From: CAVXHV01 sp963761445 | Lineage (GTDB): Bacteria > Planctomycetota > Planctomycetia > Isosphaerales > Isosphaeraceae | DNA length: 64,000 nt | Assembly: GCA_963761445.1 (NCBI GenBank) | Contig: CAVXHV010000005.1 | Coordinates: 3,534,001 to 3,598,000 of the forward strand | Direction of reading: 5' to 3' | In this document: in pieces, positions 8,127 to 16,469 of the stretch | Numbering within the stretch: the stretch's first letter is position 1 | How the letters are laid out: each line of letters begins with the position of its first letter | The notes under the pieces: generated by a model | The model's input: the letters and a program-made list of their open reading frames with translations, nothing else | Told to the model about the DNA's origin: nothing | The model's database searches: none | Translations under genes and position numbers: made by a program

Positions 8127-8363
8127 TCAGGGCGTCGCCGGTCTACGTCGTCGTTCGACTTCCGCGATCACGTGTTCGAGCCGCGATTTCCCCTGCGGGT
8201 TGAGCAGGAAATACTGGTCGAAGTCCCGTCGCGCTTCGGCCTCTCGACTCCTCGGCCGCCGTCGGTACCTTCGCCGCCCCGCCGCGGGTCGGAGTCGTCC
8301 ACATGAGTCGTCAGCTCCGGGAACGCGATGTGGCGCCGGCCCTATTCGGGCCCCTTCACCCAA
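8127..8363 (-). CDS. Short hypothetical protein, probably frame-broken
   Basis: The C-terminal part (DFDQYFLLNPQGKSRLEH, then VIAEVERRRR) looks like a genuine basic helical peptide, but the first half is arginine-rich noise. A different frame starting with ATG at 8304 gives MWTTPTRGGAAKVPTAAEES, which could be the true N-terminus joined by an indel near 8235. The space between the kinase end (8410) and the oxidoreductase start (8084) is otherwise empty. No family recognised. Confidence 0.3.
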   Translation of the reverse strand: MGEGARIGPAPHRVPGADDSCGRLRPAAGRRRYRRRPRSREAEARRDFDQYFLLNPQGKSRLEHVIAEVERRRRPATP

Positions 8364-9758
8364 TCATAACACGAGACCGAGGCCCGAGGCACTACCTCCG
8401 CGCCTTCCCTCACTTCTTCCCGGGCTCCGACGACCGCGCGAGCACGTCGCGCACATCCGACCAAAGCTTCTCCCACGCGCGCTGCGCTCGTCTTGCGGAA
8501 GGCGTTCGAGGTCCTTCGGCGTTCGCACCGTCGCAAAGTCCGCGTCCTCGATCCAACCCTTCATGATCCGCGCGACGATGGCCTTGTCTGTGGCCATCAT
8601 CCGCCGTACGGCGGCGAGGTCGGCGGTCAGGAGCTCAAGGGCTTGCTTGCGGTACGCCGCGCGGCGTTCGGGCGCCGGCGCGACCGAACCGGTCTCGTCG
8701 GCGCACTTCATCGCGAAGCAGGCTGTGTTGTAGCGTTGAAAGAACCGCGGGTCTTCGGCCGTCTTCGGAGCCAGCCGCAACCCTTCGAGCGAGAATGCGA
8801 ACGCCTCGGCGTATTTCTTCTGCTTGTAACGAGCCACGCTGGCCTGGGTGTGCGCGTAGACGGATTCGGGCTTCAGGGCGATCGCCGTGCGATAGCACTC
8901 GACGGCGTGATCGTAGGACGCCAGGCCCTGGAAACAATCGCCCATCTGGACCTGGAAGAGGAGCGAGTCCGGCCGGAGGGCGGCCGCGGCGGCATTGTAC
9001 CGGAGGGCGTCCAGGTAATCCTGCGGTGACGTCCGGAAGGCCGCGCCCGCCAGGTCGTGATAGAGCCAGATGTCGTGTGGGTAGCGGGCGACCGCGGCCC
9101 GGAAGAGCGCGCGACTGGCGTCGAACTGGCCGGTGTCGTTGAGATTGCGCCCCAGGTCGTTGATGAGCGGCGACCGGAATGAGAGCGCCTCCGGCGTGCC
9201 CGCGAAGGCGACCAGGCCCGGCACGTCCTTCCGGTCGACGAGATCCTGCCAGCGGGCATAGGCCCCGCCGGCCAGCTCGCGGGCCGACCGGACCACCTGA
9301 TAGATCCCGTCGCTGGCGAGCGGGCCGGCCTCTGGAATCGTGCGGACGATATCGATATCGGGGTGACTCTTCTGAAGGGCCGACAGGTAGGCGGCGTGAC
9401 AATACCACTCCTGCAGGAGGCCCAGCACCGTATCGCGCAACCGGCTGGTGGCGACCGTCCGGGCGATCTCGGCCGTCGACCCTTTGAGTGGGTCGAGCCC
9501 GAACCGGGCGAACGCGGCACCGTGGCGCTTGCACAGTTCGGCCCTCCCGCTGAGGCCATTATCCCCGTCCAGGGAGTTGGCGAAGGTATCTTGACTGGCG
9601 ATGCAATCCCGAACCAGCCGGGTATGCCGCGCCAGCTCGTCGACAGCCTGCCGCGCGGCGGTCAGCTCCCCAAGCGCGTCCGGGCCCGGCGGCTCGCCCG
9701 CGGCGTAGTCAGAGCCGCGGCGGATCGCGGCGATGGCCGCGTCGGTCGCGACCTGCAT
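8364..9758 (-). CDS. Ser/Thr kinase, C-terminal TPR fragment
   Basis: This is the sensory or scaffold tail of the kinase that begins at 11207. It enters near 9860 from the transmembrane fragment and consists of a helical region with TPR repeats (GRNLNDTGQFDASRALFR, MGDCFQGLASYDHAVECYR, ASVARYKQKKYAEAFAFS), as is usual in planctomycete kinase-TPR proteins. Residues after PQDERSAR are out of frame: the neighbouring frame reads WEKLWSDVRDVLARSSEPGK and stops at 8410, which is the characteristic family end. True end is therefore 8410. Confidence 0.75.
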   Translation of the reverse strand: MQVATDAAIAAIRRGSDYAAGEPPGPDALGELTAARQAVDELARHTRLVRDCIASQDTFANSLDGDNGLSGRAELCKRHGAAFARFGLDPLKGSTAEIARTVATSRLRDTVLGLLQEWYCHAAYLSALQKSHPDIDIVRTIPEAGPLASDGIYQVVRSARELAGGAYARWQDLVDRKDVPGLVAFAGTPEALSFRSPLINDLGRNLNDTGQFDASRALFRAAVARYPHDIWLYHDLAGAAFRTSPQDYLDALRYNAAAAALRPDSLLFQVQMGDCFQGLASYDHAVECYRTAIALKPESVYAHTQASVARYKQKKYAEAFAFSLEGLRLAPKTAEDPRFFQRYNTACFAMKCADETGSVAPAPERRAAYRKQALELLTADLAAVRRMMATDKAIVARIMKGWIEDADFATVRTPKDLERLPQDERSARGRSFGRMCATCSRGRRSPGRSEGRRGGSASGLGLVL

Positions 9759-10482
9759 CCGCCCGGGGAAATCGGCCAGGTCCCACGCTTCCTCGGCGCG
9801 TTGCCGCGCTTCGCGGGCGGCCGCAGTGATGCTGGCGTCGGCCCAAGCCGTGCGGCGTGGCGCGTCGTGTCGCCTCAGCGGCCCGCTCGCGGTTTGCCCC
9901 GACTTGCACGACCGCCACGGCCGCCACGCCGGCCAGGAGCGTCAGGGCCAGCGCCGCCCCGGCCAGCAGCCGGGCGCGGTTCCGCCGCGCGAACTTGCGG
10001 AGGCGATAGCTCGCCGACGGGGGCGACGCCTCCACCGGCTCCTGCGCCAGGAACCGCTGCACGTCCCGCGCCAGCCCGTTGGCCGTCGGATACCGCCGCG
10101 CGCGATCCTTCTCCAGGGCCTTCATCACGATCCAGTCGAGATCGCCTCGGATCAGCCGCGTAAGCTTGAGCGGCTCCATCTGCCGGCTCGCGGCCAGGCT
10201 CGCCAGCGCGTCACTCGACGAGAGCCGGGTGCTCGGCCGCGGCGGCTCCTCTTCCTGGATCACCCGCCGCACGTCCTCCCAGGCTGCCTGCTTGATCCGC
10301 TGCCTTTCCAGCGGCGTCGTCCCCGTGAGCAGCTCGTAAAGGATCACCCCCAGCGCGTAGACGTCGCTTCGGCTATCCACGTCCAGTGCGTTGATGCCCA
10401 CTTGCTCGGGCGCCATGTAAAGCGGTGTGCCGACAACCGTGCCGAAGGCTGTGTAGAGCGTCCGATCCGTCAGCGTGCCCAC
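9709..10482 (-). CDS. Ser/Thr kinase, C-lobe and membrane segment fragment
   Basis: This fragment continues the kinase domain of 10470..11207: FGTVVGTPLYMAPEQ is the activation loop and P+1 region, SDVYALGVILYELLTG the alpha-F helix, and LDWIVMKALEKDRARRYPTA the C-lobe Arg. An FARRNRARLLAGAALALTLL-type single membrane span follows at about residues 165-190 of the fragment, so the kinase is cytoplasmic and the TPR tail lies across the membrane. The sequence is in frame until about 9865, where ATPH breaks and AWADASITAAAREARQRAEE continues in the next frame toward 8364..9758. Confidence 0.8.
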   Translation of the reverse strand: MGTLTDRTLYTAFGTVVGTPLYMAPEQVGINALDVDSRSDVYALGVILYELLTGTTPLERQRIKQAAWEDVRRVIQEEEPPRPSTRLSSSDALASLAASRQMEPLKLTRLIRGDLDWIVMKALEKDRARRYPTANGLARDVQRFLAQEPVEASPPSASYRLRKFARRNRARLLAGAALALTLLAGVAAVAVVQVGANRERAAEATRRATPHGLGRRQHHCGRPRSAATRRGSVGPGRFPRADAGRDRRGHRRDPPRL

Positions 10483-11207
10483 ACGCCCATCGCCTTGGCC
10501 AGGCCGAAGTCGATGACCTTGGGCACGGGCTTGCCGTCGTGCTCGGTGACGAGCAGATTGCTCGGCTTCAAGTCACGGTGGATGATCCCCTTCTGGTGGG
10601 CGTGCTGGACGGCGGAGCAGATCTGCACGAAAAGGTCGAGGCGGTCGTTGATGCTCAGCCGGCGAGCGCCGCAGTATTCGGTCAGTGGCCGGCCCTTGAC
10701 TAGCTCCATCACGAAATACGGGCGCCCAGCCCCGACACCGCCGGGCTCGCCGCGGGTCGTTCCGCCATCGAGAATCTTGGCGATATTGGGATGGTCCATC
10801 AGCGCCAGCGCCTGCCGCTCGGCCTCGAACCGGGCGAGGACGGCCTTCGAGTCCATCCCGGGCTTGATCAGCTTGAGGGCCACCAGCCGCTTGACCGGCT
10901 CGCGCTGCTCTGCCATCCAGACCGTGCCCATCCCCCCCTCGCCGATCGCCTCGAACAGCTTGTAGCGGCCGGCGACCAAGGCCCCGGCCTGCTCGCCCTC
11001 CGACGCACTTGTGCTCGTTGCCCCGGGCGCTTCGGGCCGATCAGTCGTCGCATCGAGAAGGTCGTCCGGCTCGGCATGGGCCCGCAGCAAAGCCTCGACG
11101 CGGCGCCGCAGTCGCTCATCGCCGGCGCAGGCGTCCAGGAGGAAGGCGGCGCGCTCCGCTTCGGTCGGCTTGTCCAGGGCGGCGATGAAGATCGCAGCCT
11201 CGCTCAT
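10470..11207 (-). CDS. Ser/Thr kinase, N-terminal kinase fragment
   Basis: ATG 11207 gives MSEAAIFIAALDKPTEAERA and follows AAAGGAG at eight bases; the frame also opens further upstream but without family sequence. Residues 82-240 are the N-lobe and catalytic loop: Gly loop IGEGGMGTVW (88-97), VALKLI with the catalytic Lys at 112, HRDLKPSN at 210-217 and DFGLAKAMG at 233. The N-terminal 75 residues are the planctomycete pre-kinase helical region. An ECF sigma gene ends 81 bases upstream on the same strand, the well-known sigma-kinase pairing of this phylum. The frame breaks near 10478. Confidence 0.85.
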   Translation of the reverse strand: MSEAAIFIAALDKPTEAERAAFLLDACAGDERLRRRVEALLRAHAEPDDLLDATTDRPEAPGATSTSASEGEQAGALVAGRYKLFEAIGEGGMGTVWMAEQREPVKRLVALKLIKPGMDSKAVLARFEAERQALALMDHPNIAKILDGGTTRGEPGGVGAGRPYFVMELVKGRPLTEYCGARRLSINDRLDLFVQICSAVQHAHQKGIIHRDLKPSNLLVTEHDGKPVPKVIDFGLAKAMGVWAR

Positions 11208-11288
11208 GATCCCAGCTCCTTTCGCGTCGTCGCGCGCAAAGTTCGGCCCGTTAATCAATGCGCCATCGGCCGGCGGAAAGCACCACGC

Positions 11289-11853
11289 TCACGGATCTTT
11301 TTCTTCCGAGATCTCTGTGCGAAGCCAGGCCCGCGCATACGCCCACCACCGGTCGGCGGTCGTCGGTGAGATGCCCAGGACCTCCGCGGCCGTGGCGAGG
11401 CTGAAGCCTCCGAACGCGTGCAGCTTGAGAAGCTCTGCCTTCGCCGGCTCGATCGCGGCAAAACGTTCGAGGGCCTCGTCCATGGCGAGCAGCCGTTCAT
11501 CACGCTGGGGCGTCTCCAGGGCGTCGCCCTCCAGCTCCACGCGGCGCAGGCGTCCCCGCGCTTGGCACGCCCCTTCCGACGGGCATTTTCCACGAGGATG
11601 CGGCGCATCGCCTCGGAGGCCGCCACGAAGAAGTGTTTGCGGTTGGCGAAGTTGCGGTCGGTCGCGGAACCGACGAGCCGCATGTAGGCCTCATGCACCA
11701 GGCCCGTGGCATCAAGCGTCTGCCCGGGAGCCTCGCTCGCCATTCGCACCGCAGCCAGCCGGCGCAGCTCGTCGTAAACCAGCGGCAGGAGTTGCTCCGG
11801 CGCCCGGTGTCGCCCTGCTCGACGGCGGTGAGGATGCGCGTCACGTCGTCCAT
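11289..11853 (-). CDS. ECF-type RNA polymerase sigma factor (two frame breaks)
   Basis: The start MDDVTRILTAVEQGDTG at 11853 matches this sigma family, and the sequence is recovered over three frames: breaks fall near 11805 (entering APEQLLPLVYDELRRLAAVR) and near 11545 (entering LEGDALETPQRDERLLAMDE). Region 2 is LVHEAYMRLVG and HFFVAASEAMRRILVENARR; region 4 is the helix-turn-helix FSLATAAEVLGISPTTADRW ending WAYARAWLRTEI, the hallmark of the planctomycete ECF01-Gob/Sigma70_ECF family. It lies 81 bases before the TPR kinase and is probably controlled through it. Length about 188 residues after repair, normal for the family. Confidence 0.8.
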
Positions 11854-12218
11854 CGATCCGGCTGCCGACGGCCGCCCCGGAAGCATTTCCGACCCGGGCC
11901 TGAGGCGGTGCCGGCCACCGGCGCCCCACCCCGGCCGGCATGCATTCGGCGACGGCTCGGCTCCAGCTTAACCGGCTCATCTGCAAAAGGACAGCCGCCC
12001 TTTTTTCGCCGAGCCATCGACGCCGGCATTCACCAGCTCACTGCCCTGCCCCGTTGCAGCGGGCGAACGGGTCATCCGGCATGGCCAGGTCCCTGCCGGA
12101 TCTTTTTCTGCCGAGAGCCCTGATCGCAAAAAAATTCGAGCAGCGGTGGGGTGTTTTCCGCCCAGATGGCGCTTTGTGTGTAGAAACCTTTCCCGATTCC
12201 GCATTGGAGGTCATCGCC

Positions 12219-14720
12219 ATGCTCACATTGCCATTTCGATCACAATCGAACCGCAAGCCGAATCGGTCGAAGTCGTGCCGGCCTCGAATCGAATGGATGG
12301 AGCCGAGGACACTCCTGTCGGCCGTCAGTTGGACGGGTGACGGCGGTGACAACAACTGGGATACCCCTGCGAACTGGAGCACTGACAGCGTCCCGGGAGC
12401 GGGTGACGACGTCACGATCGACGTCGAAGCGAACGTCGTTCATTCGAATGACGTCACCGACTCGATCAACAGCCTCACCTCGACGCAACCTTTGACCATC
12501 TCCGGCGGCACGCTCTCATTTGCCGCGGCGTCGACGATCAACAACACTCTCTCGCTCACCGGTGGCACGCTGACCGGCACGGGTAACCTGAGCGTCAGCG
12601 GCCTTGTGACGCTCACTACCGGCACACTCTCCGGCGGAAGCGAGCTCAATGCAAACGGTGGGATGCTGATCAACGCGCCGACCCAGGGCTTGAACTTCGA
12701 GGGCCGCACGATCAATAACCCAGCCGGCCAAACCGTCATGTGGAACTCGCCCGGCAACAGCAACATCGGGGTCTCGAATGACACCGTTTTCAACAACCTG
12801 GGCACGGTCACGGCCACCGGCAACGGGTCTTACAACTTTGCGGCGGCCGGCGACAATTCAGCATTTAATAACATGGGCACATTCACAACTTCGGGGTTGT
12901 CGGAATTCACCGTGCCGTTCAACATGGATGGCGGATCGCTCGACGTGACGGGCGAAGGCAGTGCCGAGCTCGAGAGCGGAACGAGCACCGGCGGCGCATT
13001 CAGCATCGCGTCCGGAGCGAGCCTGGGATTGGGCAGCACATTCACCGCATACTCCGTCGACCCGACCACAACCATCAGCGGGACCGGCAGCCTGGGCTTC
13101 GGCGCGAACCCCACAATGGTCTTGCCCGCGAACTACAGCTTCGCTGGTTCCACGGGAGTTTTTTCCGGCGACGCCCAGGTTGACGGCTCACTGATCGGTA
13201 CCGGAATCAATGTCTCGGGTGGCACCTTGAGCGGGACCGGGACGGTCGGCGCGATGACCGTCGAACAGGCGGAGGTGAGTCCGGGTGACGGCAGCGCCCC
13301 CGGAATCCTGACCGTTCAGGGACCAGCCGATTTCGCCGGGAATTTCGACGATGAAGAAGGCCAAGAGTTCTCCACGTTCGCCGTGCAGCTCAATGGCGCG
13401 ACACCAGGAGACGGCTACAGCCAGCTCAATGTGGCCGGGGCGGTTGATCTGGCGGAGGTTTCCTTGGATCCCTCGCTCGGTTTCACGCCCGCAAGCGCCG
13501 AACAATTCACGATCATCAAGAGCACCGCACCGATCGTCGGGACCTTTCAAGGGCTTTCCGAGGGCGCCGCTTTGACAATAGGGAATACGTCGTTCACCAT
13601 CAGCTATCACGGCGGCGATGGCGACGATGTCGTGCTGACCCAGGGGACCGCGGCCGCGCCGGTTGTAACCGGTGTCAGCCCGAACAGCGGGCCCGCCGCC
13701 GGCGGCACCGTGGTGACGATCACCGGCACCGGTTTCACCAGCGCGACGGCGGTCGACTTCGGCACGATCCAGGCAACGGGCTTGACCGTGGTGAGCGGCA
13801 CCATGATCACCGCCGACAGCCCCGCGGGCACCGGCACCGTCGACGTGACCATCATGACCCCCAGCGGCACATCGCCCATCTCGGCCGCTGACGAATTCAC
13901 CTACACCGCAGTCGCCGCGCCAACGGTCACGGGAATCAGCCCCAATAGCGGCCCCGCGACCGGCGGCACCCTGGTGACAATCACCGGCAGCGGCTTCACC
14001 GGCGCCACGGCCGTCGACTTCGGCACCACGGCGGCGACTGACGTTACCTTCGTGAATGCCACCACGATCACCGCCGACAGCCCCGCGGGCACCGGCGTGG
14101 CCGACGTCACCGTAACCACGCCGGGCGGCACCTCGGCTACTTCAACCGCCGATCAGTTCACTTACGTCGCTGGGCCCACCGTCGTTTCCATCCAGCGCTA
14201 TGGCTTCCACATGCAACCGACGTCCGTGGTCCTGGCCTTCAGCTCGGCGCTCGACGCGACGCTTGCCCAGAACGTCAGCAACTATCATATCGTGACACTC
14301 GGAGGCTATGGGAAGTACGCGAATCTCATCGGGCACGTCACGCCCGTCCGCGCCGCTGTGTACGATCCGGCGACGTTCACCGTGACGCTCTACACCGCCC
14401 AGAGATTGAATATTCACAACCTCTATCGGCTCACAGTAAACGGCACAACGCCCAGAAGCCTGAAAGGCGCAACAGGCATGCCGCTGGCCGGCGTTGGGCA
14501 GGAGGCCGGCACGAATTATGTCAAAGTGATCTCGGGCAAGCTGCTGGCCGGCCCGGCCCCCTCATTTGTGAGGGCGGCCCAGAATAAATCAGCCGCCCAC
14601 GTTCGGCTAATCAAAGGCCAAGGAGCCTCGGCCGTCGACGCGGTTTCGGCCTCGGGGAAGTTGACCGCAACGCCCAACGCGGCCCGAATCCACGGCGGAC
14701 ATCGTCGTCGGCGCGATTGA
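12219..14720 (+). CDS. Large secreted IPT/TIG-domain protein
   Basis: ATG 12219 follows TTGGAGG by eight bases. Residues 20-37 (CRPRIEWMEPRTLLSA) are the planctomycete extracytoplasmic motif, followed at once by SWTGDGGDNNWDTPANWS, typical of autotransporter-like beta-helix proteins. Residues about 60-420 are Ser/Thr/Gly-rich beta repeats with TGTGNLSVSGLVTL-like units. Two IPT/TIG domains follow at about 478-563 and 565-650, each with SPNSGPAxGGTxVTITGxGF and AVDFGT. The last 180 residues resemble a C-terminal beta domain found in large planctomycete surface proteins and end with a basic HGGHRRRR. No enzymatic motif; a cell-surface or adhesion role is inferred. Confidence 0.8.
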   Translation: MLTLPFRSQSNRKPNRSKSCRPRIEWMEPRTLLSAVSWTGDGGDNNWDTPANWSTDSVPGAGDDVTIDVEANVVHSNDVTDSINSLTSTQPLTISGGTLSFAAASTINNTLSLTGGTLTGTGNLSVSGLVTLTTGTLSGGSELNANGGMLINAPTQGLNFEGRTINNPAGQTVMWNSPGNSNIGVSNDTVFNNLGTVTATGNGSYNFAAAGDNSAFNNMGTFTTSGLSEFTVPFNMDGGSLDVTGEGSAELESGTSTGGAFSIASGASLGLGSTFTAYSVDPTTTISGTGSLGFGANPTMVLPANYSFAGSTGVFSGDAQVDGSLIGTGINVSGGTLSGTGTVGAMTVEQAEVSPGDGSAPGILTVQGPADFAGNFDDEEGQEFSTFAVQLNGATPGDGYSQLNVAGAVDLAEVSLDPSLGFTPASAEQFTIIKSTAPIVGTFQGLSEGAALTIGNTSFTISYHGGDGDDVVLTQGTAAAPVVTGVSPNSGPAAGGTVVTITGTGFTSATAVDFGTIQATGLTVVSGTMITADSPAGTGTVDVTIMTPSGTSPISAADEFTYTAVAAPTVTGISPNSGPATGGTLVTITGSGFTGATAVDFGTTAATDVTFVNATTITADSPAGTGVADVTVTTPGGTSATSTADQFTYVAGPTVVSIQRYGFHMQPTSVVLAFSSALDATLAQNVSNYHIVTLGGYGKYANLIGHVTPVRAAVYDPATFTVTLYTAQRLNIHNLYRLTVNGTTPRSLKGATGMPLAGVGQEAGTNYVKVISGKLLAGPAPSFVRAAQNKSAAHVRLIKGQGASAVDAVSASGKLTATPNAARIHGGHRRRRD

Positions 14721-14751
14721 GCGGACTCAGTCGTCCACGAGATTCCGCTCA
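14718..14751. terminator. Possible bidirectional hairpin between convergent genes
   Basis: TGAGCGGA (14718-14725) and TCCGCTCA (14744-14751) form a perfect 8-bp stem with an 18-base loop. Each arm contains the stop codon of one of the two converging genes. There is no T-run, so if it terminates transcription it is not a classical intrinsic terminator. Confidence 0.3.
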
Positions 14752-15129
14752 GTCCCCTTTCCCGGCGGACTTATCACCATCCGTTGCCGAATTGGTTTTC
14801 GATCCGCGAGGAAGGCACAAGCCGCAGGGCTGAAAGCCTTTCCTCGCGGCTTCGGCCGCATCAGTCACCGCGCCCTTGTGATGCGCCGCAATCGAGCTGA
14901 CGTGCGCACACTCCGGACGGTGGTAAACCTTGGTTTTCGTATTCACGATGAGCGAGCCACTCGGTGTTGCTCCCCCATCGGGTTGGTTGATATCGGCCGA
15001 CTGCCGGGCGCTGATCCCCCTCCCAGCAAGCGACTCGAGCCCAAGCCCAGAATGCGACTCGTCCGCGACGCGATCACCTCGATTCCGGCCCGCGATGACC
15101 GGCCATACAACGGCCGCCGCGAGGACCAC
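14749..15129 (-). CDS. C-terminal fragment of zinc-ribbon kinase: membrane span and Cys-rich domain
   Basis: This is the end of the kinase of 15931..16230 and 14943..15836; the frame joins near 15140, where LRGALVVLAAAVVWPVIAG forms a membrane helix. After a linker, SLIVNTKTKVYHRPECAHVS and KGFQPCGLCLP form a small module with the pattern YHxxxC...GxxPCxxC, like the metal-binding N-terminal domain of Ada and the Cys-rich tails of some secreted nucleases. Placed after the membrane span it would sit outside the cytoplasm, an unusual sensor for a kinase. The tail ends in a charged low-complexity stretch. Confidence 0.6.
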   Translation of the reverse strand: MVLAAAVVWPVIAGRNRGDRVADESHSGLGLESLAGRGISARQSADINQPDGGATPSGSLIVNTKTKVYHRPECAHVSSIAAHHKGAVTDAAEAARKGFQPCGLCLPRGSKTNSATDGDKSAGKGD

Positions 15130-15836
15130 CAGCGCCCCGCGCAGAACGCGGCCGAAAGACGTGACGAAAAACGACCGCTCGCTTGCTGCGTCCGAAACCA
15201 GACATCGAGGTCGTCAGCAAGGCTTCGCGCCGTCGCGTGGCGCTCCGACGGCACGGTGGCAATCGACCGGTCGCAAATTCGCTGAAGGCTCGCCGGGACC
15301 GAGCCGGAGGCGCCAGGCCCGCGTTGCTTCGGCGGCGACGACGTCCCAGGCTCATCGGGGCGCCGGCCGTGAAGCAATTCATAGAAGATAACTCCCAGGC
15401 TGTAAACATCACTGCGCTCGTCGACCAGGCGACTGACTCCCAGCGCTTGCTCCGGGCTCATGTAGGCCGGCGTGCCCACGATCGCCCCTTCCCGCGTCAA
15501 GTCCGACTCAAAATCAGACCGGCGCGCCAGCCCGAAGTCGATCAGCCGCGGCTTTCCCTGGTCGTCGATCAGCACGTTCGCCGGCTTGAGATCACGGTGC
15601 AGAACGCCCATGTGGTGGGCGTGATCAAGCGCATCGGCCAGGGCCCGCACGACCCGCGCGGCCGTGATTGCGTCCATCCGGTGATGGTCGCGATACCACC
15701 AGAGTGGCCGGCCGACAACAAGGTGATACGCCACCCAGCACCGGCCGCCGTCGTAACCGGCGTCGTGCACGGCCACGATATTGGGGTGATCGAGCCGCGC
15801 CACGGCACGGGCCTCGCGGAAAAACCGCTCCATCAC
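14943..15836 (-). CDS. Zinc-ribbon Ser/Thr kinase, catalytic fragment
   Basis: The fragment carries most of the kinase domain: RFFREARAVARLDHPNIVAV, HMGVLHRDLKPANVLI with the catalytic Asp, LIDFGLARRSD, the VGTPAYMSPEQA activation segment, SDVYSLGVIFYELLHG and the C-lobe up to ATARSLADDLDVWFRTQQ. The N-lobe lies in the frame upstream, where the gene can be followed as FGEVYRAFDPRLDRDVAIKI between about 15950 and 15840. After about 15140 residues become Arg-rich noise and the gene continues in 14749..15129. Confidence 0.8.
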   Translation of the reverse strand: MMERFFREARAVARLDHPNIVAVHDAGYDGGRCWVAYHLVVGRPLWWYRDHHRMDAITAARVVRALADALDHAHHMGVLHRDLKPANVLIDDQGKPRLIDFGLARRSDFESDLTREGAIVGTPAYMSPEQALGVSRLVDERSDVYSLGVIFYELLHGRRPDEPGTSSPPKQRGPGASGSVPASLQRICDRSIATVPSERHATARSLADDLDVWFRTQQASGRFSSRLSAAFCAGRWWSSRRPLYGRSSRAGIEVIASRTSRILGLGSSRLLGGGSAPGSRPISTNPMGEQHRVARSS

Positions 15837-15930
15837 CCGCTCGCCCGGGTTTGGCTGCTTGAGGATCTTGATCGCGACATCCCGGTCCAGCCTCGGGTCA
15901 AAAGCACGGTATACTTCGCCGAAGCCGCCG

Positions 15931-16230
15931 TCACCCAGCCGCTCGCGAAGCTGGAACCGCCCCAGCGACCCCAGCGAGCCACGCCGCCCAGTTCCTCGCC
16001 CAGTCGACCGTCTCGCTGAGCCGGGTCACCAGCGCGCTCGGCGAGCCCGTGGGTGTATCCAGTTCCGCCTCGCCGGAATCGCGCTGGCTCGGCGAATCAA
16101 GCTGGCTCAAATCCGTCTCGATCAGCGAGCCGCAATGCGGACATTCACTGCTGGCCCGCTCCTCCGAGCTACCGCTGATCTCAACACTGCGCAAACACCC
16201 GCTGCAAACCACCCGGGCCGAGGAATTCAT
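15931..16230 (-). CDS. Zinc-ribbon Ser/Thr kinase, N-terminal fragment
   Basis: ATG 16230 after GGAAGGAGC gives MNSSARVVCSGCLRSVEISG. Four cysteines in CSGC and CPHCGSLIE (residues 9-40) make an N-terminal zinc ribbon, a common opening of planctomycete kinases. A linker rich in Ser, Asp and Glu leads to ETVDWARNWAAWLAG, after which the frame breaks near 15965 and the kinase N-lobe is read in the next frame. The repaired protein would be about 490 residues. Confidence 0.7.
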   Translation of the reverse strand: MNSSARVVCSGCLRSVEISGSSEERASSECPHCGSLIETDLSQLDSPSQRDSGEAELDTPTGSPSALVTRLSETVDWARNWAAWLAGVAGAVPASRAAG

Positions 16231-16469
16231 CGCCGCTCCTTCCCTAGCCGGTGAAGCCCATCGCCTCATTCTGATCGATTGGCTTAATATAGCATGCCTC
16301 CACGCTCGGAGGCCAACAATTCGAGAATAGAACGTGGTCGGTCCATCAACAAATCCTTGAGCGTTTGTTGTCGCGTGAGGCGCGTTGCGTTCGTCCCTCC
16401 TGGCCATTAGAGTTGCACCCAGCCCGGGAAGAACCACCAGGTCTGCTTTTCTGGAGCCAGAGCACAATC

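Noticed and set aside
10034..11173. Large plus-strand frames opposite the TPR kinase
   Set aside because: They are complementary to clear kinase motifs and consist of Arg/Pro/Gly-rich sequence, as expected for high-GC antisense frames.
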